Below, in pieces: positions 1 to 5,755 of a stretch of DNA of 8,838 bases; the stretch's first letter is position 1, and the number at the start of each line of letters is the position of its first letter. The DNA lies in the NCBI GenBank assembly GCA_036394995.1, contig DASWED010000075.1:1-8838 (forward strand), in the 5' to 3' direction. Below the pieces are notes generated by a model that was not told the DNA's origin, did no database searches, and was given only the letters and a program-made list of their open reading frames with translations. This stretch comes from DASWED01 sp036394995. GTDB lineage: Bacteria; Actinomycetota; UBA4738; JACQTL01. The translations under genes and the position numbers were made by a program.

Positions 1-1
1 C

Positions 2-490
2 GTGCTCCTGGAGGGGGCGTCGGTGGCCGACGTCGTGGTGGATCCCGGCGTCCCCAATCTCCGCGTCATCCCCAGCGGCCGAGCCACGGACCAGCCCACC
101 GAGCTGCTGGGCGGTCCCCGCATGCACGACACGGTCGAGTCATGCAAGCAGGCAGCGGACTTCGTCATCATCGACAGCCCCCCAGTGGTGGCCGTGGCGG
201 ATCCCTCGGTGCTGGCCATGAACTCCGACGGGATCATCGTCGTGATGACCCAGGAAACCGGGCGCCGGACCCTGACGCAGGCCCGCACGCAGCTTCAGAG
301 GGTGGGTGCCCGGATCCTCGGTGTGGTGGTCAACCGGGTGGAGTCGACCCGCCGAGGCTACTACTACTACGACTACTACTACCCCTACTACAGCCAGTCA
401 CGGTCCGACGAGAGCGGGCGGCGTCCCCAGCCGAAGGGCGCCTCGCAGGGCCGGGGGGCCCAGCATTCCGGGTTCCAGCAGCCGAGCTAG
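2..490 (+). CDS. CpsD/CapB-type tyrosine kinase, C-terminal part (5' end outside window)
   Basis: This is the C-terminal 162 residues of a bacterial tyrosine kinase (BY-kinase) of the kind that controls chain length and export of exopolysaccharide at the membrane. The visible part has the family segment VIPSG...PTELL (residues 22-36), the Walker B motif FVIIDSPP (54-61, Asp58 expected to bind Mg), and the strand GVVVNRV (107-113). Next comes the autophosphorylation tail GYYYYDYYYPYYS (119-131), with nine tyrosines, all coded TAC. A hydrophilic tail of about 30 residues rich in Arg, Gln, Ser and Gly ends the protein. The Walker A and A' motifs and any fused Wzz domain lie upstream, so I cannot tell a free kinase from a Wzz-kinase fusion. 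The GTG at position 2 is only the first codon seen, not a proven start. The stop overlaps that of the convergent gene. Family call is firm; the polymer it controls is unknown. Confidence 0.9.
   Translation: MLLEGASVADVVVDPGVPNLRVIPSGRATDQPTELLGGPRMHDTVESCKQAADFVIIDSPPVVAVADPSVLAMNSDGIIVVMTQETGRRTLTQARTQLQRVGARILGVVVNRVESTRRGYYYYDYYYPYYSQSRSDESGRRPQPKGASQGRGAQHSGFQQPS
359..391 (+). repeat. TAC-codon tract encoding the tyrosine cluster
   Basis: Four TAC codons, a GAC, three TAC, a CCC and two TAC form a near-perfect trinucleotide repeat inside the kinase gene. It encodes the tyrosine cluster expected to be autophosphorylated in BY-kinases. Exclusive TAC use agrees with the genome's GC bias, but the result is a microsatellite-like tract in which slippage could add or remove tyrosines without breaking the frame. 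Confidence 0.85.
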
Positions 491-765
491 CCCGGTCGGC
501 GTCCGGTGGTCCACCGAGCGGAGCTTCCTCTCCGCACGCGGCGGGCCGCCTCCAGCGCCCACAGGCCGCAGCCGAACAGGGCACCGGCCGGGAAGAGCGC
601 CTTGGCGAGCGCCACCAGCAGCGGCCTGAGGAATCGCTCGTCGTTGACGTGGACCTGGCCCCGGTGGTGGACGACGTCCAGGACGTGCTGGAGGGTGAAC
701 ACGAGCCATATTGCGGCGCCCGCGATGAGCACGGCCCCGAGGATTCGAAGGATCACTCGCTTCAT
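487..765 (-). CDS. Small two-helix membrane protein of unknown function
   Basis: I do not recognise this 92-residue protein. It has two predicted membrane helices, about residues 5-25 (ILGAVLIAGAAIWLVF) and 49-71 (LLVALAKALFPAGALFGCGL). Between them is a hydrophilic loop with a His pair (HHRGQVHVNDER), and the tail is very basic (RRVRR...GRRPG). The basic N-terminus (MKRVILR) and basic C-terminus fit the positive-inside rule with both ends in the cytoplasm, which argues for a real gene rather than a chance frame. The ATG at 763-765 has GAGGG seven nt upstream. The stop shares the palindrome CTAG with the stop of the convergent kinase gene. A role as an accessory to the neighbouring polysaccharide genes is only a guess from position. 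Confidence 0.65.
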   Translation of the reverse strand: MKRVILRILGAVLIAGAAIWLVFTLQHVLDVVHHRGQVHVNDERFLRPLLVALAKALFPAGALFGCGLWALEAARRVRRGSSARWTTGRRPG

Positions 766-770
766 CCAGC

Positions 771-788
771 GGCCCTCGCCGAAGGGCC
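771..788 (-). promoter_or_regulatory. 6-bp hairpin overlapping the ribosome binding site of the small membrane protein
   Basis: GGCCCT at 771-776 and AGGGCC at 783-788 are perfect complements with a six-base loop. The GAGGG taken as the ribosome binding site of the minus-strand gene (773-777) lies in one arm and loop, so the stem could partly hide it. The repeat is short and the region GC-rich, so chance is possible. Confidence 0.3.
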
Positions 789-860
789 GGACAGCCCCTC
801 CGGCAGGCGATCATCCCACGGACCGACGGCGTTCCCGGCGGCCCGGACCGCCCCGTCCGA

Positions 861-866
861 TATCCT
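861..866 (+). promoter_or_regulatory. Candidate -10 box (TATCCT) for a leaderless glycosyltransferase mRNA
   Basis: TATCCT matches the actinobacterial -10 consensus TANNNT and ends nine bases before the ATG at 876, where no Shine-Dalgarno sequence is present. This spacing would put the transcription start at or next to the start codon. No good -35 hexamer is visible. The 110-base interval 766-875 between this gene and the divergent membrane protein gene holds nothing else I can support. Confidence 0.4.
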
Positions 867-875
867 CTGGCCTGC

Positions 876-1805
876 ATGGCGCCCGATGTCTCCGTCGTGA
901 TCCCCACCAAGAACCGCCCCGCGCTGATCGGCCGGGCGGTGGCCAGCGCGCTCGCCCAGGAGGGCCCGAGCGTGGAGGTCGTGGTGGTGGACGACGGCTC
1001 GGACCCCGACGCCGCCCGGGCCATCGAGGACGCCTGCCGGGCCGATGCCCGGGTGGTCCACGTCCGGAACGCCGAATCCATCGGGAACCCCGCGTCGCGC
1101 AACCGGGGGTTCGACGAGGCCACCGGCCACCTCTGGTGCACGCTGGACGACGACGACGAGTTCCTCCCGGGAAGGCTCCGGGCCCAGGTGGAGGTCCTGG
1201 ACCGCGCCGGCGCCGACGACGTGGTCGTGGTGGCCGGGGTCGAGCTGATCTGGTCGGGCCGCGAGCCGCTGGTGCAGCTTCCCCGGATCGGCCCCGAGCC
1301 CGTCCGCCTGGACACGAACCCGGATCCCCTGGCCCGCCTGAGCCCCCGGCTGTTCCTGAACACCTACCTGGTGCCGGCGGAGCTCATGCGGAAGGTGGAG
1401 GGATACGACCCCGTGCTCCGGTGGGGCGAGCACACCGACCTGTTCCTCCGGCTCCAGAAGGTGGCCCGGTTCGCCGGGGTGCCGGTGGTGGGGACCCGGG
1501 TCCACCGCGACGCGGCGCCCGGGCTGGCCCGCCAGGCCTGGGACCGCAAGGTGATCGGGGTGTCCCGGATCCTGGAGAAGCACGCCGACGTGTTCGAACG
1601 GGCCCCGAAGCTCCGGGCGGTGTGGCTGGACGGCCTGGGCATGGCGTACCTCAGGACGGGACGCAGGGCCGAGGCCCGGAGGACGTTCCGAAGCGCGCTC
1701 TCGGCGAACCCGCGCAGGGGGCGGATCCTCCGGCACCTGGTGGCCGCCACCACCCACACCGAGGCCGTCCTGTGCCGGGGCCGGGGCGAACGGGTGCCGG
1801 CATGA
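876..1805 (+). CDS. Family 2 (GT2, GT-A fold) glycosyltransferase
   Basis: This 309-residue protein probably transfers a sugar from a nucleotide-sugar donor to a growing cell-surface polysaccharide at the cytoplasmic face of the membrane. The GT-A fold runs from about 3 to 210: VSVVIPTKNRP (5-15), the donor-binding strand VEVVVVDDGS (33-42), SRNRG (74-78), and the metal-binding DxD region LDDDDEF (90-96). The usual ED base motif appears as GEHTDLFLRL (184-193), with His where Asp is common and Asp188 nearby. Residues from about 245 to 290 form a TPR-like helical pair (GLGMAYLRTGRRAEARRTF). No membrane helix is seen, so the protein is probably soluble or peripheral. The start has no Shine-Dalgarno but a -10-like box just upstream. 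The next gene begins 13 bases after the stop, so they form a likely operon. Donor and acceptor cannot be read from sequence. Confidence 0.88.
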   Translation: MAPDVSVVIPTKNRPALIGRAVASALAQEGPSVEVVVVDDGSDPDAARAIEDACRADARVVHVRNAESIGNPASRNRGFDEATGHLWCTLDDDDEFLPGRLRAQVEVLDRAGADDVVVVAGVELIWSGREPLVQLPRIGPEPVRLDTNPDPLARLSPRLFLNTYLVPAELMRKVEGYDPVLRWGEHTDLFLRLQKVARFAGVPVVGTRVHRDAAPGLARQAWDRKVIGVSRILEKHADVFERAPKLRAVWLDGLGMAYLRTGRRAEARRTFRSALSANPRRGRILRHLVAATTHTEAVLCRGRGERVPA

Positions 1806-1818
1806 CGGGGGCGATCCG

Positions 1819-3435
1819 GTGAATCCCGGCGGGGTGCTGGTGATCGGCATCGACGGCGGGACGTGGGACGTGTTCCGCCCCCTGGCCGAGCGGGGGGTCA
1901 TGCCGAACATGCACCGGGTCCTCGCCGAGGGCGCCCACGGTGAGCTCACGTCGGTGGTCCCGTGGTACACGGTCCCGGGCTGGACCAGCTTGATGACGGG
2001 CGCGAATCCCGGCCGCCACGGCCTCCTGCACTGGGTCCGCAGCGACCCCTCCGACTACTGGGAGAGCCGCCGGGCCGGCCGGAGGTTCACGGCGAGCACC
2101 GACCTGGGCATCCCGACGTTCTGGGACGTGGCCGGCGCCGCCGGGAAGCGCGTGGCGGTGGTGAACATGCCCATGACGTTCCCCGCGTGGTCCGTGAACG
2201 GGGTCATGGTCACGGGGCTGCTCACCCCGGCCGGCGACGTGGCCGGCCAGTCGTACCCGGATGGCGCCCTCGCCGCCTACCCCGAGTACCGCGTCGACCT
2301 CCGCCACGCCAAGGACCGGGAGGCCGAGGGGAAGCTCCCACCGCTGGCGACGCTCCTGCGGGAGATGGCCGAGGTCACCGAGAGCCGGCGGCGGTTGATG
2401 TCGGACCTCACCGCGGGCGACCGGGACCTCATGGTCGCCGTGTTCGTGGGCATGGACCGGGTGTCCCACCGGGCCTGGCCCCAGCAGGAGCGGATCCTCA
2501 CGGAGCCGGAGGCCTCGTGGGGCGACGTGGAACGGCTCCTCGCCGAGTACTACCGCTCGCTGGACTCGGTCATCGGGACCCTCATCGAATCCGCGGGGCC
2601 CGAGGCCACCACCCTGTTCGTCTCGGACCACGGGTTCGGACGGGGACCCGACCGGAAGTTCCGGGCCAACGCCTGGCTCCGCGACACCGGCTACCTCTCG
2701 TTGCGCGGCGGCCGGATGCAGCAGGCCGCGTACCGCAGCCGGATGAAGAAGGCGGCTCGCAGGGCCATCCGGGCGTGGCGCGGGCGGGCCAAGCGCCCCG
2801 CCGAGCACGTCGGGGTGAACATGTCAGCGACGAAGGCCTACGCGGTGCACTTCTCGTGGTGTCCGGTCTTCGGCATCGCCGTGAACGAACGGGGGGCGAA
2901 GCGCGAGGGGTCGGTGGAGCCGGCCGACGTCCCCGCCGTGCTGGACAAGCTCACGGAGGACCTCCTGGCCCTCCGGGACCCCGACGCGACCGGACCGGTG
3001 GTGGTGCGGGTCATGCGTCGGGAGGAGGTCGCCGACGGCCCGGAGATGGCCCGCCTCCCCCACCTGTTCGTCGAGCTGGCCCCGCGCTACTTCCCCGACG
3101 ACGGCCTCCGCCGCCGGGACGTGTTCGAGCCCATGGAGACCTCGAGCGGCCGCCACACCCAGGGCGGCCTCCTCGGTGCGTTCGGCCCGCGGGCCCGCCG
3201 GGAGTTCTCCGGTTCGGCCAGGATCGAGGACGTCGCCCCCACCGTTCTGGCGCTCCTCGGCCTGGAGGCAACGCCGGACATGGACGGCAAGGTCCTCACG
3301 GACCTGGTCCGGACCGAGGACGCCCTGGAGGCCGCCCCCCGGGCCGCACCCCCCACCGCGACCGCCGTCAGGCTCTCCGACGACGAACAGGCCGCCATCG
3401 AACAGCACCTCCGCGACCTCGGGTACGAGGAGTAG
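1819..3435 (+). CDS. Alkaline-phosphatase-superfamily phosphodiesterase/phosphohydrolase
   Basis: This 538-residue protein belongs to the type I phosphodiesterase/nucleotide pyrophosphatase branch of the alkaline phosphatase superfamily, two-metal enzymes that cleave or transfer phosphate esters. The metal and catalytic residues are all recognisable: Asp12 in VIGIDGG (8-14), the probable nucleophile Thr51 in WYTVPGWTSLMTG (49-61), Asp213 and His217 in GMDRVSH, Asp270-His271 in VSDHGFG, and His446 in SGRHTQGG. It is therefore probably active. It has no signal peptide or membrane helix from this start, so a cytoplasmic location is inferred. The GTG start has GGGGG about seven bases upstream and lies 13 bases after the glycosyltransferase stop. 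That coupling suggests a substrate connected with polysaccharide building, such as a nucleotide sugar, lipid-linked phosphate or phosphoglycosyl group, but this is inference. A central basic stretch near residues 305-330 (RSRMKKAARRAIRAW) may contact membrane or a polyanion. Confidence 0.85.
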   Translation: MNPGGVLVIGIDGGTWDVFRPLAERGVMPNMHRVLAEGAHGELTSVVPWYTVPGWTSLMTGANPGRHGLLHWVRSDPSDYWESRRAGRRFTASTDLGIPTFWDVAGAAGKRVAVVNMPMTFPAWSVNGVMVTGLLTPAGDVAGQSYPDGALAAYPEYRVDLRHAKDREAEGKLPPLATLLREMAEVTESRRRLMSDLTAGDRDLMVAVFVGMDRVSHRAWPQQERILTEPEASWGDVERLLAEYYRSLDSVIGTLIESAGPEATTLFVSDHGFGRGPDRKFRANAWLRDTGYLSLRGGRMQQAAYRSRMKKAARRAIRAWRGRAKRPAEHVGVNMSATKAYAVHFSWCPVFGIAVNERGAKREGSVEPADVPAVLDKLTEDLLALRDPDATGPVVVRVMRREEVADGPEMARLPHLFVELAPRYFPDDGLRRRDVFEPMETSSGRHTQGGLLGAFGPRARREFSGSARIEDVAPTVLALLGLEATPDMDGKVLTDLVRTEDALEAAPRAAPPTATAVRLSDDEQAAIEQHLRDLGYEE

Positions 3436-3436
3436 A

Positions 3437-3454
3437 TATCAGATGAATCTGATA
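3437..3454. promoter_or_regulatory. Palindromic operator of the toxin-antitoxin operon
   Basis: TATCAGAT and ATCTGATA are perfect 8-bp inverted arms around a central GA. The site starts two bases after the upstream stop codon and ends 12 bases before the antitoxin ATG. It is strikingly AT-rich for this sequence. Phd/YefM antitoxins bind such palindromes to repress their own operon, and this site overlaps the only plausible promoter region. The palindrome is seen directly; binding by the antitoxin is inferred. Confidence 0.75.
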
Positions 3455-3458
3455 ACGT
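3453..3458 (+). promoter_or_regulatory. Candidate -10 box (TAACGT) of the toxin-antitoxin operon
   Basis: TAACGT fits TANNNT, overlaps the right edge of the palindromic operator, and ends eight bases before the ATG at 3467. Repressor bound at the palindrome would block polymerase here. A weak GAGGG lies three bases before the ATG, so the mRNA could be leaderless or very short-leadered. Confidence 0.35.
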
Positions 3459-3466
3459 GAGGGTCG

Positions 3467-3721
3467 ATGAGGGTTCGGGCGACGGACGCGAGCCGAGGCT
3501 TCTCTGCACTCCTCACACGAGTGGCCGCGGGCGAGACCGTGGAGATCGACCGCCACGGGCAGGTGGTGGCCGTCGTCAGCCCGCCTCTTCGCGCCATGGT
3601 CCGTGGGTCCGCGCTCCTCGAACTGGTCGAGCGCCTCCCCCACCCTGATGACCGGTTCGGCGAGGACGTGGGGAAGCTCCGCGAGGTGACGACAGCGCCC
3701 CGGGAGCCGTGGCCGTCCTGA
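3467..3721 (+). CDS. Phd/YefM-family antitoxin
   Basis: This 84-residue antitoxin of a type II toxin-antitoxin pair should bind and neutralise the downstream PIN toxin and repress the shared promoter. The N-terminal half is typical of the Phd/YefM DNA-binding dimerisation fold: ATDASRGFSALLTRVAAGE (5-23) followed by the beta hairpin TVEIDRHGQVVAVVSP (24-39). The C-terminal half (40-84) is variable, acidic in part, and should be the toxin-wrapping segment. The gene starts 31 bases after the phosphohydrolase stop, just past a perfect palindrome. Its last 13 bases overlap the toxin gene, so translation is probably coupled. Family recognition rests on the N-terminal pattern, which is clear. Confidence 0.85.
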   Translation: MRVRATDASRGFSALLTRVAAGETVEIDRHGQVVAVVSPPLRAMVRGSALLELVERLPHPDDRFGEDVGKLREVTTAPREPWPS

Positions 3722-4101
3722 TCGACACCTCCGTCCTCGTGGCCATCGAGCGAGGACGGCTCCGGCTCCAGGATCTCATCGATCCGGACCAGGAGTACGC
3801 GATCTCCACGGTGACGGTGGGAGAGCTGCTCCACGGTGTCGAACGTGCGGTCGGCCCGCGGGCCCAGGCACGGTCGGCGTATGTCGAGGCCCTGGTGGGC
3901 GTAATCACCGCGTTGCCGGTGGACGTCCCCGTCGCCAGAGCGTACGCACGGGCGTCGGCCGCCCTGGCCCAGGCCGGAACTCCGGTCGATGCGAACGACC
4001 TGTGGATCGCGGCCACGGCCATCGCGCACGGATTGGACGTCCTCGCCCTCGACGGAGACTTCAAGCGCATCCCGGGGGTTGCCCTTGTGCGGTCGACATA
4101 G
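3709..4101 (+). CDS. vapC: PIN-domain ribonuclease toxin, VapC family
   Basis: This 130-residue protein matches the length and acidic-residue pattern of VapC toxins, Mg-dependent endoribonucleases that cleave specific RNAs such as tRNA or rRNA when freed from antitoxin. The PIN residues are all present: Asp6 in VLIDTSVLV, Glu39 in VTVGELLHG, Asp97 in ANDLWIAATA, and Asp115 in LALDGDF. It therefore looks intact and active. The GTG start lies inside the antitoxin gene (13-base overlap in another frame); the GGGAG only two bases upstream is too close for a good ribosome site, which fits translational coupling. The stop codon sits in the loop of a strong inverted repeat shared with the convergent gene. 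The RNA target cannot be predicted. Confidence 0.9.
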   Translation: MAVLIDTSVLVAIERGRLRLQDLIDPDQEYAISTVTVGELLHGVERAVGPRAQARSAYVEALVGVITALPVDVPVARAYARASAALAQAGTPVDANDLWIAATAIAHGLDVLALDGDFKRIPGVALVRST

Positions 4102-4111
4102 GCACAAGGGC
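4081..4111. terminator. Bidirectional hairpin between toxin gene and convergent propeller-RTX gene
   Basis: GCCCTTGTGC (4081-4090) and GCACAAGGGC (4102-4111) are perfect 10-bp complements with an 11-base loop that contains the toxin stop codon. It lies between two convergent genes whose stops are only 24 bases apart, so it could end transcription in both directions. There is no clear U-tract on either side, so termination might not be classically intrinsic. Confidence 0.65.
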
Positions 4112-4125
4112 GGGTGGCCGGGCCT

Positions 4126-5586
4126 TCAGGGCAGCCGTGCGGTCTCGCAGCTCCAGACGAAATCGGCGCCGCTCGTGTGGCCCTGGTCGGTGTTGTCGAC
4201 CACGCAGGTGTCGTTGCCGTCGCCGCCGTCGATCCGGTCGTTCCCCCGGATCCCGTCCCACGCCACGATCCAGTCGGAGGCGTCGCCGGCCGAGATCATG
4301 TCGCTGCCCGAGCCCCTCCCGTAGTCGTAGATCTTGTCGGGCCCCTGGGTGCCCTCGATGTGGTCGTTGCCCCCGCCCCCGTAGATCACGTCGCCGTCGG
4401 TCCCCACGCCTCCCAGGACGAAGTCGTTGCCCGGACCGGCATGGACCACGTCGTGGCCCTGACCGGCGAAGATGCGGTCGGCGCCACCGAAGCCCGTGAT
4501 CCGGTCGTTGCCCCTCCCGCCGCACAGGAGGTCGGGCTCGGCCGTGCCCTTGATGACCGCCCCCCGCTTCGGCTTCTTGTTCGAGCACCGGGGCTGCCAG
4601 TCGGCACCCGACGTCGTGTACTCGGGGGACGAGATGCGGGTGGACTCCTTGATGCCGACCTCGGGCGCGGGCGAGGCCCTCACGCGCCACACCCCATCCT
4701 CCCGAACGAAGATCACCGATCCCGGCGACTCCTTCCAGCTCGGGCGGTGCGTGCTGTCGGGGGTCCACGCCGGCTGCGAATCCTGGATGGCGGGTGGCTC
4801 CTTCGTGATCGCCTGTGGATCGGGGCTCCGCGTGTTCGGGTTGGCGACCCAGAGGTTCCCGTCTCGGACGTACACGAGCTTGTCCCCCAGCGGTGACCAG
4901 TTGGGCTGCCTGCCGTCGGTCAGGAACACGGGCGGAGTCCGCCGGTCGTACGCGGCCAGCCAGATGCCCTGGACGGAGGGGTTCTGGGGGTCGGGCGCCA
5001 CGTAGGCGATGGTCGTGCTGTCCGGCGACCACGCGGGCTGGGAGCCCTCGATGGGCACGTCCACCGGGCCGCCCACGTTCGCCCGGCAACACGTCAGCGC
5101 CTCCTGGACGAGTCCCGACAGGCTGGAGGTCCAGATCCGGGTGGGCCCGTCGCGCACCGTGTAGTCGAACGCGATCTTCCCGCCCGAAGGGGAGAAGGCC
5201 GGGTGCTCGGCGTCGCCGTCGAGCTTCGCGGTGAGGTTGATCGGCTTCGGGAGGCCACCGCCGGGGGGGTACCGGTCGATCACGAAGAGGTCGCCCGGTC
5301 CCCCGTTCCTCGGCCGGCCCACGTACACCACGTGCGGCCCGCCCTCCGGCGAGAAGGCGGGGTCGACATCGTTGCGGCCGTCGTTCGGGGTCCGCTCCGA
5401 GAGTCCGCTCCCGTCCGCGTTGACGAACCAGATCGAGCTCTTCGACGACGAGGCCGAGTGCCCCGCGAACGCGATCACTCCACGTTCGCCGAGCCAGGCG
5501 GCGTGCGCCGGCTGGGGCGCCACGAGCGACAGGGCGACGTTGGCGGAGACCGCGAGGACGGCGAGCCGGCCCCATCGCCGCGCCAC
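4126..5586 (-). CDS. Secreted TolB-like beta-propeller protein with RTX-type calcium-binding repeats
   Basis: A 486-residue exported protein. The chosen GTG has AGGAGG nine bases upstream and opens a textbook signal peptide (MARRWGRLAVLAVS... ending PAHA, cleavage after about residue 29); the longer open frame up to 5703 has no ribosome site. Residues 35-335 carry six PD40/WD40-like blades, each marked by a version of xPxxSPxG: DPAFSP, HPAFSP, QPAWSP, QPNWSP, QPAWTP and the degenerate ADWQP. This predicts a six-bladed TolB-type propeller. Residues 345-465 hold haemolysin-type glycine-rich repeats (GGRGNDRI, GPGNDFVLGG, GGGGNDHIEG, GGDGNDTC) that bind calcium in a beta roll. The end carries two cysteines in TCVVD...WSCE that could form a disulfide. 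Other cysteines occur as CC near residue 167. No enzyme motif is seen; a calcium-stabilised surface or adhesion role is inferred. There is no sortase or lipobox signal. Confidence 0.85.
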   Translation of the reverse strand: MARRWGRLAVLAVSANVALSLVAPQPAHAAWLGERGVIAFAGHSASSSKSSIWFVNADGSGLSERTPNDGRNDVDPAFSPEGGPHVVYVGRPRNGGPGDLFVIDRYPPGGGLPKPINLTAKLDGDAEHPAFSPSGGKIAFDYTVRDGPTRIWTSSLSGLVQEALTCCRANVGGPVDVPIEGSQPAWSPDSTTIAYVAPDPQNPSVQGIWLAAYDRRTPPVFLTDGRQPNWSPLGDKLVYVRDGNLWVANPNTRSPDPQAITKEPPAIQDSQPAWTPDSTHRPSWKESPGSVIFVREDGVWRVRASPAPEVGIKESTRISSPEYTTSGADWQPRCSNKKPKRGAVIKGTAEPDLLCGGRGNDRITGFGGADRIFAGQGHDVVHAGPGNDFVLGGVGTDGDVIYGGGGNDHIEGTQGPDKIYDYGRGSGSDMISAGDASDWIVAWDGIRGNDRIDGGDGNDTCVVDNTDQGHTSGADFVWSCETARLP

Positions 5587-5595
5587 CCCTGGAGG

Positions 5596-5601
5596 CCTCC
5601 T
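5596..5601 (-). promoter_or_regulatory. Shine-Dalgarno AGGAGG that decides the start of the propeller-RTX gene
   Basis: On the minus strand AGGAGG stands nine bases before the GTG at 5584-5586. It is the best ribosome binding site in the window and the only one near any candidate start of this gene (GTG 5703, ATG 5655, GTG 5586). It forms part of the palindrome GGAGGCCTCC (5591-5600). Confidence 0.75.
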
Positions 5602-5619
5602 GCGGGCGATCCCATCCGC

Positions 5620-5641
5620 CACGACGTCCGGGAACGTCGTG
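5620..5641 (-). promoter_or_regulatory. Perfect 8-bp inverted repeat in the leader of the propeller-RTX gene
   Basis: CACGACGT and ACGTCGTG are exact complements separated by six bases, 33 bases upstream of the chosen GTG start. As RNA this would be a stable leader hairpin; as DNA it looks like a dimeric regulator's operator. It lies in sequence that would be coding if the longer frame were used, which further supports the shorter start. The bound factor is unknown. Confidence 0.5.
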
Positions 5642-5728
5642 CGATCCCGGGTCATGCAACAGACGTGCCCGCCGCGCTCGGGCCCAGTCGCGAAATGGTC
5701 CACTCAACGGGGAAATCACCCGGTGGAC

Positions 5729-5748
5729 CGTCGGTCGGACGGCCGACG
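5729..5748 (-). terminator. Weak hairpin downstream of the prolyl isomerase gene
   Basis: CGTCGG (5729-5734) and CCGACG (5743-5748) pair across an eight-base loop, starting eight bases past the isomerase stop. A competing stem CCGTC/GACGG (5728-5742) overlaps it. No U-tract follows, so it may only partly end transcription before the propeller-RTX gene. Confidence 0.35.
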
Positions 5749-5755
5749 CCCCTGG

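Noticed and set aside
506..1822. Long plus-strand open frame of 438 codons over the small membrane gene and the glycosyltransferase
   Set aside because: Its product is a low-complexity run of Pro, Arg and Gly typical of a shadow frame in GC-rich DNA, while the frames kept here show clear family motifs.
762..1970. Minus-strand open frame of 402 codons opposite the glycosyltransferase
   Set aside because: No recognisable domain, biased composition, and fully antisense to a gene with strong GT2 motifs.
1651..2808. Minus-strand open frame of 385 codons opposite the phosphohydrolase
   Set aside because: Composition is that of a reverse-complement shadow (Arg, Gly, Pro, His) and no motif is seen.
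1962..3446. Plus-strand open frame of 494 codons in another frame over the phosphohydrolase
   Set aside because: Arg/Gly/Pro-rich shadow; the other frame has all metal ligands of the alkaline phosphatase superfamily.
4180..4560. Regularly spaced GTCGTTGC-type repeats suggesting a CRISPR-like array
   Set aside because: These are the GGNDxI codons of the RTX repeats read on the opposite strand; spacing and sequence vary and they are in frame with a protein.
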